A DNA stretch of 64,000 bases from Rhodopirellula sp. SM50 (GTDB lineage: Bacteria; Planctomycetota; Planctomycetia; Pirellulales; Pirellulaceae). Made by a program: the position numbers and the translations under genes. Location of the stretch: positions 34,839 through 98,838 of the forward strand of contig NZ_NTFY01000037.1 in the NCBI RefSeq assembly GCF_002289565.1. Direction: 5' to 3'. Positions 45,557 through 55,293 of this stretch are shown here, in pieces. The notes below the pieces were generated by a model. The model saw only the letters and a program-made list of their open reading frames with translations. It made no database searches and had not been told where the DNA came from. How positions within the stretch are numbered: position 1 is the first letter of the stretch; the number at the start of each line of letters is the position of its first letter.

Positions 45557-48448
45557 TCAGTTCGGAAACAAGAACAGGGGGCGTCCCGGGACTTGATGCA
45601 CGGGATTGGGTGTCAATTGAACATGGCCTTGCTGCAGTTTTCCGACCGGAAAGATCGACGTCTCCGCATCACCCTCTCGAGAGGCCGCGGCGACATACAA
45701 CGTGCCGTCATAGTCTGGAGTTCCACCGCGAAGATGATACTCGATTTGGCCGCCGGACGATTTGGTCAGAAAACCGACCCACTTGAGCCGCTGGGCGGCA
45801 ATGGTTTCGTAGTCGGACATGGGGTTGGCCAAACGTCGATAGGCGATGGGCAATTCAGCCGCGATCACCCGCTTGACCTCCGGGTTCAGTTCGGGGTCGG
45901 TCGGTCGCGATTGGTGCCACTGTTCGCGGACGCTGCTGCGTCGCACCAACGTCCGCATCGTCAACGGAATCATCTCCTTGAGTTCTTTGCTGCCGCGCGT
46001 CGCTGCATCGAGCAGGTAATAGATCAGCCATTCTTTGATGACGCCGTCGAGTTCTGGTCGCTTCATCACCTCGCTGACTTGCAACAGAAACGTCAGTTCC
46101 CATTTGGTGTCGAACCCAATTGCCTGCTTGGACTTTTGGCTGACGACTTGGGCGATCGATTGAATCGGTTCGTCGATGACCTTCGGCAGCGGCCCCTGAA
46201 AGGCTCGGTTGCGGACACCGCCCAGCGGATCGGAAACGACGTCCACGCCGATACTACCGGCACGGGACATGCGGTCGGCGTTTTGCTCGGCAAAGGTCTT
46301 GTAGATCAAATGCGACGTCGTACCGGTAGGGCTTTCGGAATCTGGAATCGGCAGCGTGACCAATTGGGCCAGCGGATGTTTGCCGATCAAGCCGAAGGCG
46401 CCGTCCAGGATGACCTTCCGCCCGACGATCTCTTTCATCGTCTCGGTAAATTGCGGCATGGCCTGCAAGACCGGATTGGGCGAAGCGACCGATTGGATTC
46501 TCTCCGCCGACTCGATCAACGCCGCCGCTTCGGTCGACGTCACTCCATTGTTCAACTTGGATTCCAGATCGGCCAGCCACGCATTGATCCGCTCCACATT
46601 CAACCAGTGATCTTCTTCATCGATGACCGTACGAAATTCGATGAAGTTGGTGCGCGAGACTGACTGGGTGGAAAAATCTCGGAGCCGATCGGAGTAGACT
46701 TCCAATGAACGGGAGTTGAGCAACGAGTCGATGGCCGCATCGCGTTGCTGGGACACCATGCTTTCGTCCTTCATGCGTTTCAACGTCGAATCGACTTGCG
46801 CCCGAAGCGTTTCCTGTTTCGCCCGCGCCCCGTCCGAGGCGAGCGGGAATTGGTTGGGGAGCCGAACGATGGACGAGAGCAGTTGCCCGATGGCTTGGCG
46901 GTTGCCGGTCGAATCGCCGCGTGAAGACAGTTCGGCGAACTGACGCTGGAACTCGGCGACCTTTCCGATCATTTCATCGGACTGTCTCATCGCCTCACCG
47001 GCCCGATAAGCCGCCTTGCGTTTGCGGAGGTCATCGACGCGGGCCTGCTCGCCGGGCGTGGCGGCCAACTCGTCGAGTTGCGGCAAGAGAATCTCGTCGA
47101 TCAACGCCGGGTCATCGTTGCTGGCCTGGGCGATCAGCTTGTCGAATAATTCTTGCCGTGCGACTTGTTTCTCGATCGCTTTCTTTGCCGTCGCCTGCAT
47201 CGCGACCATTTGGGGCAACCGTGCCAGGTCCGGGTCGGAGGCGAGCACTGAGTTGTAAAAATCCATCGCCGCATCGTACTGTTCGGCTTCGACAAACCGG
47301 GTCATCTGGTCGACGCTTTCTTGTTGTACGGTTTGCTTTCCCGAGGATGCCAGGAACATGCCGATGCCGACGATTCCCAGCAGAACGACCGCCGCGAGAC
47401 CGGCGCCGATCAGGATCATTTTGCGTTTGGCTTGTTTGGCCGGCTGATTGGCCAGCTCTTCGACGCGCTGCGCCAGGTCTTCGGGCAACGGCTCACCGAA
47501 CCGCGATGCCTGATCATAGGCCTTCTTGACCTCTTCGATCGGCGAATCGGACTCCAGCGTCGACTCCAGATTCGCCATCGCCATCTGCCGTTCACTTTCC
47601 ATCACGGCTTGCCGATCCAAGTCTTCGAGCCACTGCATCGCTGGGGCGACGCTGGATTCCAAGTGGCCCGGCACACTGACCTTGTACTTGGCGCGAACCG
47701 ATTGCCATTGCGATCGCAGCGTTCTGGCGAGCGACTCGTCACGATCTTCAAACGCCGCGTTGATTTGCGGGGCCAAGACACCGAGTTCGGTTTCTTGAGA
47801 TTGACGGACGTGGGCTTCGGCGGCGAAGGCGCATTGATCGATCAACCGCGACGAGGGCGCGACTCGCCAGTTGCCGCTGGTCAGTTCTTGGTTCAACTGA
47901 TACAGGTAGCGCGAATCTTCTTGCTCCAGGGCGTGCTTGAGCTCATGATCGATTTGGCTGAGCCGCACCTTTTCCCATTTCTCCACATCGTCCTGCCAGA
48001 CACTGTTGGCCGAATCCACGCGGGCGATTTGCCGAAGTGTTCGCAGGCGGACCGCCAACGGCGCTTTGGCGATCGCCAACCGTCGATGCCGTCGCAGCAA
48101 TGCGTCCAGCGGCAGACTTTCGATGATCGCTTCATTGATCTGGGCGACGTAGTCCTGGTTCAACTTGGGCGGCAGCGGGATTCCCATGAACTGAAGGATT
48201 TCGTTCCATTCATCCCATTCGGGGAACTCCAGTTCGGCCGCCGCGTCGAGCGCATTGGGCGTCATTTCAACGCGTTGAATCGCTTCGCTGCGGAGCCCTT
48301 TGCGCAGCAACATGACGGCGTCGTCGAGTCGCTGATTGACCTCCTGGACTTGTGTCCGGTAGGAATCGGCGAGTACACGCATCTCGTCTTCGGCAATTCC
48401 ATCGCGTTTTTCGAGAGCGCGTCGGATCTTGTCAACGGTCGTCGGCAT
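45557..48448 (-). CDS. 963-residue membrane protein of the GTPase/GAP1 cassette
   Basis: Not assigned to a family. Residues 1-340 are helical and highly charged, with coiled-coil character (VLADSYRTQVQEVNQRLDDA). One membrane segment lies at about 343-366 (ILIGAGLAAVVLLGIVGIGM). The C-terminal 590 residues start with helical TPR-like stretches (FVEAEQYDAAMDFYNSVLAS) and end in a mixed region with many hydrophobic strands. No catalytic motif is seen. It follows the GAP1 gene by eight bases and precedes the GYF gene by five, so all four genes should be one transcript. A tethering or scaffold role is a guess. Confidence 0.72.
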   Translation of the reverse strand: MPTTVDKIRRALEKRDGIAEDEMRVLADSYRTQVQEVNQRLDDAVMLLRKGLRSEAIQRVEMTPNALDAAAELEFPEWDEWNEILQFMGIPLPPKLNQDYVAQINEAIIESLPLDALLRRHRRLAIAKAPLAVRLRTLRQIARVDSANSVWQDDVEKWEKVRLSQIDHELKHALEQEDSRYLYQLNQELTSGNWRVAPSSRLIDQCAFAAEAHVRQSQETELGVLAPQINAAFEDRDESLARTLRSQWQSVRAKYKVSVPGHLESSVAPAMQWLEDLDRQAVMESERQMAMANLESTLESDSPIEEVKKAYDQASRFGEPLPEDLAQRVEELANQPAKQAKRKMILIGAGLAAVVLLGIVGIGMFLASSGKQTVQQESVDQMTRFVEAEQYDAAMDFYNSVLASDPDLARLPQMVAMQATAKKAIEKQVARQELFDKLIAQASNDDPALIDEILLPQLDELAATPGEQARVDDLRKRKAAYRAGEAMRQSDEMIGKVAEFQRQFAELSSRGDSTGNRQAIGQLLSSIVRLPNQFPLASDGARAKQETLRAQVDSTLKRMKDESMVSQQRDAAIDSLLNSRSLEVYSDRLRDFSTQSVSRTNFIEFRTVIDEEDHWLNVERINAWLADLESKLNNGVTSTEAAALIESAERIQSVASPNPVLQAMPQFTETMKEIVGRKVILDGAFGLIGKHPLAQLVTLPIPDSESPTGTTSHLIYKTFAEQNADRMSRAGSIGVDVVSDPLGGVRNRAFQGPLPKVIDEPIQSIAQVVSQKSKQAIGFDTKWELTFLLQVSEVMKRPELDGVIKEWLIYYLLDAATRGSKELKEMIPLTMRTLVRRSSVREQWHQSRPTDPELNPEVKRVIAAELPIAYRRLANPMSDYETIAAQRLKWVGFLTKSSGGQIEYHLRGGTPDYDGTLYVAAASREGDAETSIFPVGKLQQGHVQLTPNPVHQVPGRPLFLFPN

Positions 48449-48456
48449 GGCAACAC

Positions 48457-50472
48457 TTACCAGGAAAAATGTATGTGAAGCGGAACACGTCGCAGCACGA
48501 CCGTTTCCGATTCCAGGAATTTCAATTCGGGAACTTCAACCCGATGGCCGTCTGCCAAGACGGCGAAGGCGCCGTGGAGTTCGGCGGCGACTTGGGCGAG
48601 CTGGCCACAGTCATCCACGATCTGCACCAGTGCCGCCTGTTGGTCTTTCTTCAACGCCTTGTTAGACGACTCGAGCTTGGACCGCAACGACGCTTTTAGT
48701 TTGGTTGACGCCTCGGAAAGGTCCACTCCTCCGGCACGCCGAATCAGCGATTCGATCCGAGCCTCGGCTTTTCCCGGGAACAGGTGGCGAAAAAACGCTT
48801 CGGTGACCTCTTTTAAATTCGGCGGCAGCGAGGCGCTCTCCCGCTCAATGGAATCAGCCAAATCCGCGAATCGGGCAAGCTTGACCGCAGCGGTCTGGTA
48901 CGCCCGCCCCTGCTGGCCGAACCCTCCGCTTTCGCTGCTGAAATCCAACTCGGCGGTCGCGATCAGGTCGCCGGTCTGGCGACTCCAATAGACCTTGGTC
49001 GGCCCCAGCGGTTCGGGAACCGAAGGCAGCTGCTCAACGGTCAGCGTTTGCGCCCGCTCGGTCAATTGAGTGGTCATGACGACGAGTTCCTCGGCCGTCC
49101 CCAACGACTGGGGACTGCCGCCCCAAGCAACCAGTTTGGTGCGTTTGATGTCAGGCGCCTTGCCCCCATCGTCTGGGATCGGCTTGAGACGCACGTAGCC
49201 CCGCAGCGAAACCGGCCCCGGCAGCGGCGTTTCTGCGTCGGGGTGCTGGACGGCAAACGCCAGCAGTTGTTTCTTGTCGTAATGCAAGACCAGGTCGAGG
49301 GTTTCGATCGGCACCGGAACCGGCGCCGGTGCGGGTTTTTCCTCTTCGATCGGCGGCGTGATGTCGATCGGCATCTGTGGTACCGGCGGCGGTCCGGATC
49401 CGGGCAGGATGGGAAGCCCCGCCATCAGCCGTGCCACCGTCCAGGTCGCCATCAATCCGAGGATCACCAGCAACACCGAACCGGCAAGCACAAGTTTTTT
49501 GCGTCGCTCCCTGCCGCGGATCAGATCCATCGGTAACGACGGGGGTTCGATCGGTGGCGGCGGCCCGGGCGGCGCGTCATCATCGGACGACCACGACGAT
49601 TCGACGGGGGCGGCAACGTCGACTTCTTGGACCGCGTTGAATCCCCCGCTGGCAATCGGCGTTCCGGATTCTCCTCGAATCACCCCCCGCGCCCGCTCCA
49701 CCCATTGCGACGCCGTCGTGATCGATTGATGCTTGGTCAAGTCGATCGCTTTTCCAGCGGAAGCCGCAAACCGCGCCTCTTCGGTACCGACCGGGACGAA
49801 ACGGATCTTGCATTCGACGTCCGGCGGGATGTTTGCTGCAAACGTATTGAACGTGGCTCGCCAGCGTTGGCTGGCCGGCAACAGGGCGATTGATTCGTCG
49901 ATCAGTTCCAGCAGCCGCCCCTGTTGGTTCAGCGGGTAGATCACCCATAACGGCGTCGCGTCGGGCTGCGAAATCGCTTCGGCCACCACGCCGCCCCAAC
50001 CGGCGTCGCCGGCGACCGATTTCCACGACGTGCAGATGCGCGGCGGTTGGTCGCCGCGGGGAATGCTCGGTCCGTTAGCCGGTGTCTCACACTGCCCCAG
50101 CCATTCGCTGCGCAGGACCGAACCCTGGCGGATCAACCAAGCCGGCCCCGCGGCAGGCATTTCGCTCGGGTCGATCGTGACGTGATGGGCGATCTTGTTG
50201 GTCCGTCCGGAGTAGTCGGTTCCGTAGGCCGCAACGCGGGAAAGGACCGAAACGATTTGACCGCCCAGGTTGACGCGTTGATGGGCAAGCGAAACAGGGT
50301 TTTCCGCAGCCCGATTGCTGTCCGGTGGAAACAGATGCCGGTAGCTGGAGATCGCCTCCAACTTTCCGATCACATTGATCGGCATCCCTGCCGTCGTCAG
50401 GACCGTACAGAAACCTCGACTGCCATGACGCAGCCCTTGGGGCGCGGACGTGTAAAGTAATTCAGTACTCAA
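48457..50472 (-). CDS. GAP1-N2 domain membrane protein (GTPase-associated protein)
   Basis: 671 residues from TTG 50472, three bases after the GTPase stop; the conserved domain begins at once, so no shorter start fits. Residues 2-290 match the GAP1-N2 pattern: TELLYTSAPQGLRHGSRGFC, ISSYRHLF, SLAHQRVNLGGQIVSVLSRV and TDYSGRTNKIAHH. GAP1 domains are known mainly from genome comparisons as companions of TRAFAC GTPases in predicted conflict or signalling systems. A proline-rich linker (about 300-315) leads to a membrane segment at 326-350, another Pro-rich stretch and a C-terminal half of unknown fold. Confidence 0.82.
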   Translation of the reverse strand: MSTELLYTSAPQGLRHGSRGFCTVLTTAGMPINVIGKLEAISSYRHLFPPDSNRAAENPVSLAHQRVNLGGQIVSVLSRVAAYGTDYSGRTNKIAHHVTIDPSEMPAAGPAWLIRQGSVLRSEWLGQCETPANGPSIPRGDQPPRICTSWKSVAGDAGWGGVVAEAISQPDATPLWVIYPLNQQGRLLELIDESIALLPASQRWRATFNTFAANIPPDVECKIRFVPVGTEEARFAASAGKAIDLTKHQSITTASQWVERARGVIRGESGTPIASGGFNAVQEVDVAAPVESSWSSDDDAPPGPPPPIEPPSLPMDLIRGRERRKKLVLAGSVLLVILGLMATWTVARLMAGLPILPGSGPPPVPQMPIDITPPIEEEKPAPAPVPVPIETLDLVLHYDKKQLLAFAVQHPDAETPLPGPVSLRGYVRLKPIPDDGGKAPDIKRTKLVAWGGSPQSLGTAEELVVMTTQLTERAQTLTVEQLPSVPEPLGPTKVYWSRQTGDLIATAELDFSSESGGFGQQGRAYQTAAVKLARFADLADSIERESASLPPNLKEVTEAFFRHLFPGKAEARIESLIRRAGGVDLSEASTKLKASLRSKLESSNKALKKDQQAALVQIVDDCGQLAQVAAELHGAFAVLADGHRVEVPELKFLESETVVLRRVPLHIHFSW

Positions 50473-50475
50473 AGG

Positions 50476-51825
50476 TCACTCGAGTTGTTCCGTCATCCAG
50501 CGACCATCGTCCAGCGACGCGGTATCGCCGGTCGCTCCGACCAGACCGCCCGCCCAATTGTGCAGCGCCATCAACATCGGGATCTCGACCCAATACGGCT
50601 GCATGTCGCGCGGCCGAATCCCCAATGCGCCGGTTGCCGGATCGACCGTCGGACTGCTGCCGCTGGCGCTGACGGGAATGAAGGTCAAACTGGTCGAGAA
50701 CCCTTCGGCCGCGGCGACGATCTCGGGACAAATCTCCGCCATCAACTCGCCGACCCGGTCAGACGTTTCTTTGATGCGTCGGCTGTCGAGCGAGCAAAAC
50801 TTCGTGCCCTTGACCGGCAAATACGGCTCCTCGGTCGAAACATCCGGCAACAGATTCTTCCACGCATCCCACTTCGTCACAATCACGATGAGGGGACGCT
50901 GATGCAATTCATCGTCGCGAAGGCCGGCATGGCGACGCACCCGCTGGATCGCCTCCAATAGGATCGTGTCTTGACGCACGGTGGTCTCGCGAGCCAAACG
51001 TGAGGTTCGAGACACCATCTGCGGATCCTCGGTCTTGCCTTCGCAGGCGCGGCGGAAACGCGTGTCTTGAGTCGGATCGAAACAGAAGAACAAACACTTC
51101 GAACAGGCCAAGTGCCGGGTGACCGGGTTGACCGTCTTGTCCGCCCCGGGAAAGAAACTCTCCCCCGCGTTGTCGTACAGACAAACCAGCTTGGAAATCT
51201 CACGGTTGCGGCGGTAACGCGGATGATTGGACAGCGGTTGCAGATTAAACATGAACGGCCGCGGCAACGAGACGCTGTGGTCGCCCATGTCGACCGTGTC
51301 GTACATGTCCCCCTGCTCCTCCGTCTTCGCCAACGCGACCGGAGTGTCCAAATCCGGGTTCATGAACTGCAATTCTTCATATTCATGAATCCGCGAATTC
51401 GTTTCCGCATCCACATCGCTGAGCGAAACGGCGAAACGTTTCGGCAAGGTCTGACGAAGCTTCCAGGACATCGACGTCAGAAAATAGCTTTTGCCGCACG
51501 CCGGCGCACCGAAGATGCTGAAGAACAGACTGGGCACCTGGTACATCGAACGCGGCACGTGCAGATGACACTTGGGACAGGCCATCCGAGTCGCGTACTG
51601 CCCCATCTCGTCGATCGCATCCCCCTGGGGACTGAAGCGACTGGGCAAAAACCGCTTGGCGTGCTGGAACCCCAATTTGGCATCGCCCAGCAAATCGGGG
51701 TGCTCGGCAATCCAAAGTGACTCCTCAGGCGCATAGGCATGCCAGCAATGCGGACACGTCACCTTGTTGAGCAACGTCAGGGCCTGAGTTCTTACTGCGG
51801 TCGGCATGCGGGAAAAGTCGCTCAT
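50476..51825 (-). CDS. TRAFAC-type GTPase with N-terminal zinc ribbon
   Basis: 449 residues. CPHC (24-27) and CPKC (83-86) form a split zinc ribbon. The GTPase core follows: Walker A GAPACGKS at 106-113, DNAGE at 218-222 (DxxG equivalent) and TKWD at 317-320 (NKxD equivalent, guanine recognition). Several more cysteines lie near CSKCLFFCF. The layout resembles the GTPases (DO-GTPase group) found beside GAP1 proteins. It is the first gene of the four-gene cassette; the membrane partners suggest it works at the membrane surface. Guanine specificity rests on TKWD and is an inference. Confidence 0.82.
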   Translation of the reverse strand: MSDFSRMPTAVRTQALTLLNKVTCPHCWHAYAPEESLWIAEHPDLLGDAKLGFQHAKRFLPSRFSPQGDAIDEMGQYATRMACPKCHLHVPRSMYQVPSLFFSIFGAPACGKSYFLTSMSWKLRQTLPKRFAVSLSDVDAETNSRIHEYEELQFMNPDLDTPVALAKTEEQGDMYDTVDMGDHSVSLPRPFMFNLQPLSNHPRYRRNREISKLVCLYDNAGESFFPGADKTVNPVTRHLACSKCLFFCFDPTQDTRFRRACEGKTEDPQMVSRTSRLARETTVRQDTILLEAIQRVRRHAGLRDDELHQRPLIVIVTKWDAWKNLLPDVSTEEPYLPVKGTKFCSLDSRRIKETSDRVGELMAEICPEIVAAAEGFSTSLTFIPVSASGSSPTVDPATGALGIRPRDMQPYWVEIPMLMALHNWAGGLVGATGDTASLDDGRWMTEQLE

Positions 51826-51980
51826 GCGGGAAGGAATCGGGAGAGTGAATGCTTCAGCAGTCTAGTCGACTAAGGGTCTCGATTCCAGCAATCAGCGCGT
51901 CCAGCGTCACCCACTCCGCGTGCCGGGCGATCGAGTTTCCTGCCCGCAGGACCGATTGTAGGCATTGGTCCGTCATTCCG

Positions 51981-52040
51981 GCATCGGGTCAGGCACTTCG
52001 GCATCGGGTCAGGCACTTCGGCATCGAGTCAGGCACTTCG
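51981..52040. repeat. Three tandem 20-base repeats at the end of the kinase gene
   Basis: Units GCATCGGGTCAGGCACTTCG at 51981-52000, 52001-52020 and 52021-52040 (one change, G to A). The stop codon of the minus-strand kinase gene lies inside the third unit (52029-52031). A related GGGTCAGGTGCC occurs at 8351-8362, around the acetyltransferase start. Only three units with no spacers, so not a CRISPR array. Confidence 0.9.
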
Positions 52041-55000
52041 GCCGATATTCGTCGTCGATGGCAGGTAGGGCGCGGCCGCCGGGCGGATGCGAAGCTGGAA
52101 GAACGCCGGATGCTGGGCCAGCAACAGGGAAAACATCGTCGCTCCGGATTCGCTCAACAGCCCCAGCATCGAATCGTCCAACTTCGGCAGGGTTCGCAAA
52201 TCGAAGATGGCGCGATTGAGTGTCGTGCCGAACGGGCCGTAGGGATAGTCTGCCAACGTGTCTTCACGCATGCGAAAATAGTCCTGTGACGTCGTCGGCG
52301 TCATTGCCATCCCCTGCTGCTTGGCGGCGGTTTGAAAATCGCCTCGCTGTTCGTAGATGTCGATCAGCAATCCGACAGCGAGCTTTCGCGAAGGATTGGA
52401 TTCCGGCATCGAGTCGCGATAGCGTTGTGCATCGGTCAGGGCGCGGCGATCATATTGAAAGAACCAATCCACACGGCTTTTGTCGGTTTTGATCAGCATC
52501 GACAGCGGGTTCAATTTCGTCGCCGTGCGTAACGCGTCGATCGCTTGCTCGCCCAACCCGAGCGCCGCCAACAGCAAGCCGCGCTGATGTTGGACCTGGA
52601 AGTTGTATCGGTACTTGCGATGCAATTCGGCGAAGATCCGATAGGCTTCTTCGAAATGATCCAGCGACTGCCATTCGATCATCGCTTGGGCCAAACGAGC
52701 GTCGACGGAGTTAGGATCTTTTTCGAGCGCCTTGGTCATGCTGCTGCGCGCCTTTTCCAGATGGGCGAGCGATTCGGCCGCGTCGGTTCGTGAGGCCAGG
52801 GTCAGCGACGCGAGGGCGATTGCCGCCAGCGGTTCGCTCAACCGTGGGTCTTCTTCATGGGCTTTCTCAAAACAACTGAGCGCCCGCATGAGTCCCTTGG
52901 TGCTGTCGGCATCCGCGTAGGCATGCCCTTTCATCATGCATCCGTAGGCCATCGGATCCGGTGCATCGCTCTTTTGCCCGCTGGTGACCAGGGCACGGCC
53001 GATCTGTTTGGCAACGTCCGACGCCACCGCGCTTTGCGTCAGGAATTGTCCTCCCGGCATGGCGCCCGACTGTTCGGTCACAAATTGTTTGCCGTCGATC
53101 AGACTGCCGTCGACGGCACTGACAAGTTGCCAGCTGACGACCCAATAGGTTTGTTGTCCCGCCGTCTGGCTCTCGAAGGCCCCGGTCAAAAACGCATCCA
53201 CCCCCAGTTCTTCGCCGAGCGCGACAAACTGTTCGGGCGTTTGGGCCGTCAACGGCCGGAAGGGCAGCACCGTCAGGCCGTCCACCGCCGACAGTTCGTT
53301 GACGAGCGCCGAGGCCAGGATTTCACCGTCGGCAAGGCCGCGCTCGGCCAGCGGCGTCGCTCCGTCGGTCTGCTCCCCCGCCTTCGCGTTGATGTCACGA
53401 AGCTCCAACACCGCGATCGATTGGATCGATCCCAACCGCGAAGACGTCTTGCCCAACGACAGCCCGCCCAGCATGCCGCCGAATAGCCCGCCGGCCAACG
53501 TCGTCAACACGTGTCGCCGCAAGATCCCCTCGCCGGCTCCCTGTCGGTCGGCCGATTCGTCGGTCCGCGGCGAAGTCGCCGCGCCGTTGCTGCTCAAGTC
53601 GAAACGACGCAATCGCGCGTAAACATCCGTCGCCGTCGGGCGTTTGGCCGGATCCTTGTCCAAGCACTGGGCGATCAGCTCACACAACACCGCTGACTTC
53701 TCGCAAGGGCCGTGATCGTATTCGACTTCTCCTCTCAGCGTGCCGGCCAATCGATCGGCCGGGGTCTCACCGGGGATCGCCTGCTTTCCATAAAACACTT
53801 CGTACAACACGCACCCGAATCCAAACATGTCGGCCGCGCTCGTCGCCGATTCGCCCCGCGCCTGTTCGGGCGCCATGTATCCGGGTGTCCCCAGGATCAT
53901 CCCCGATCGAGTCCGACTGGTGTCTTGATCGGCATCGGCGAACGCCGAATCACTGACCCGCGAGAGTCCGAAATCGACCAACTTGACGCGCGGCGACGAA
54001 TCGCCTGCCGAATCATGATGGTCGACCAGCATCACGTTCTGTGGTTTCAAATCGCGATGGATCACCCCGGCGGCGTGCGCGGTCGCCAAGGCACCGGCGA
54101 TCTGCATCCCGATCTGACAGGTCTGCTCGGGCGACATCGGACCGGCGACCAATTGCTCGGCCAACGTCAGACCGCTGAGGAACTCCATCACCGCATACGG
54201 CGCATCGCCCGCCATCCCGACGTCGAACAGTTCCACGATGTTGGGATGCGACAGCGCCGCGACGGCCTTGGCCTCGCGCTCAAATCGCTCCACCAACTCA
54301 ATCCGTCGGGGGTCCGACGGTGACAAGTGCGGAAAACCCAACATCTTGATCGCGACGGGGCGGTCCAAGCGTGTGTCCACGGCACGATAGACGATCCCCA
54401 TCCCGCCACGGGCCAGAACCCGACCGATCGCATAGGGCCCGATCGCGCTGACCGACTCGCCGCGGGCCAGGCGATCGTTGGAACCGGCTCGATCCGCGCT
54501 GTCAGAAGATTGCGCCGAGTCAGGAGATTGCGGCGAGGCAGGCTGGCCCTTCGAGGGAGCGCGTTCGCTCAATTTCGGTGTTTGCCCCGCATCCGGCGAC
54601 GGAGCCATCCATTGGGTGGCTCGTGGACTGTCATCCTCTGGACCGGCATCCTCTGGACCGGCATCTGCGTGGCCCATCGGGGCATCACCCGGGGCATCCG
54701 CGTCGGTCGCTGGTCGCTCATCGACCAGCGGGCCGGTCGGATCGGCAAAACCCAACACCGGTTCCGGCCGCACGGGGACGCCGGTCTTGGACTGGAACGG
54801 CGTGGGCCGCAATTCGGCCGCCTGGCGGGCGCGATGTCGTTTCGATTGCAGTTCGTTTTCGATTGCCAGCAACTCTTCACGCAACAGTTCGATGTGTTCG
54901 CGCAGCGGCGTGCTGCGATGTTGCGCAGTGAACAATTTGATGGCCTGTTCGACCGACAACGGGCGATCCGTCTGAAAACACTCTTCGAATTCCAGGCAAA

Positions 55001-55049
55001 CCGTGTCGATCGCGGCCAATTCGTCGGCGGTCAGGTCGTCCAAGTTCAT
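52029..55049 (-). CDS. Membrane Ser/Thr protein kinase with TPR-containing C-terminal domain
   Basis: 1006 residues. Residues 1-80 are helical; 80-200 a Pro/Asp/Ser-rich linker; 203-490 a Hanks-type kinase with the glycine loop RGGMGIVYRAV, Lys235 (VAIK), HRDLKPQN (331-338), DFG (359-361) and APE (393-395). A membrane segment at about 513-533 leads to an outside domain with a TolB/adenylate-cyclase-associated-like stretch (VLPFRPLTAQTPEQFVAL) and TPR-like repeats (ARLAQAMIEWQSLDHFEEAY). Planctomycetes often carry such kinases beside an ECF sigma factor; one is encoded upstream here, so the kinase probably controls it. Its stop is inside a tandem repeat. Confidence 0.92.
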   Translation of the reverse strand: MNLDDLTADELAAIDTVCLEFEECFQTDRPLSVEQAIKLFTAQHRSTPLREHIELLREELLAIENELQSKRHRARQAAELRPTPFQSKTGVPVRPEPVLGFADPTGPLVDERPATDADAPGDAPMGHADAGPEDAGPEDDSPRATQWMAPSPDAGQTPKLSERAPSKGQPASPQSPDSAQSSDSADRAGSNDRLARGESVSAIGPYAIGRVLARGGMGIVYRAVDTRLDRPVAIKMLGFPHLSPSDPRRIELVERFEREAKAVAALSHPNIVELFDVGMAGDAPYAVMEFLSGLTLAEQLVAGPMSPEQTCQIGMQIAGALATAHAAGVIHRDLKPQNVMLVDHHDSAGDSSPRVKLVDFGLSRVSDSAFADADQDTSRTRSGMILGTPGYMAPEQARGESATSAADMFGFGCVLYEVFYGKQAIPGETPADRLAGTLRGEVEYDHGPCEKSAVLCELIAQCLDKDPAKRPTATDVYARLRRFDLSSNGAATSPRTDESADRQGAGEGILRRHVLTTLAGGLFGGMLGGLSLGKTSSRLGSIQSIAVLELRDINAKAGEQTDGATPLAERGLADGEILASALVNELSAVDGLTVLPFRPLTAQTPEQFVALGEELGVDAFLTGAFESQTAGQQTYWVVSWQLVSAVDGSLIDGKQFVTEQSGAMPGGQFLTQSAVASDVAKQIGRALVTSGQKSDAPDPMAYGCMMKGHAYADADSTKGLMRALSCFEKAHEEDPRLSEPLAAIALASLTLASRTDAAESLAHLEKARSSMTKALEKDPNSVDARLAQAMIEWQSLDHFEEAYRIFAELHRKYRYNFQVQHQRGLLLAALGLGEQAIDALRTATKLNPLSMLIKTDKSRVDWFFQYDRRALTDAQRYRDSMPESNPSRKLAVGLLIDIYEQRGDFQTAAKQQGMAMTPTTSQDYFRMREDTLADYPYGPFGTTLNRAIFDLRTLPKLDDSMLGLLSESGATMFSLLLAQHPAFFQLRIRPAAAPYLPSTTNIGRSA

Positions 55050-55137
55050 CGTGTTTTACCACCGGGTCACAAGCTAGTTTGTACCGTGTCGCTGGGCTCG
55101 ACGATCGGGCGTACCGTGATGGGCGAATCAACGGCCG

Positions 55138-55293
55138 GGCTTAAACCCAATACCGCTATGTTAAGCGTGGTTTCCTCAACTCGGTGCCCGTAGGCTCGCG
55201 CCAAACGGCTGATATTCGTTTGACATCAGCCGGTTCGCGCCAGCGCAAGCGGCCTCCCCGTCGAGCGTAACTTAACGGTATTGGGCTCAAACC
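55138..55293. repeat. Palindromic MITE-like element, family 2, copy A
   Basis: Imperfect terminal inverted repeats (core CCCAATACCG at 55146-55155, and CGGTATTGGG at 55276-55285) enclose a palindromic centre, GCCCGTAGGCTCGCGCCAAA then CGGCTGAT, 11-base loop, ATCAGCCG. The right end runs into the stop codon of the sigma factor gene (55287-55289), whose last codons therefore border the element. Copy B is at 59710. Confidence 0.85.

Noticed and set aside
47321..48478. 385-codon plus-strand frame opposite the 963-residue protein gene
   Set aside because: Antisense, no start context and no motifs; the minus-strand frame fits the tight operon.
51981..52040. CRISPR array
   Set aside because: Three 20-base units directly adjoin with no spacers and no cas genes nearby.
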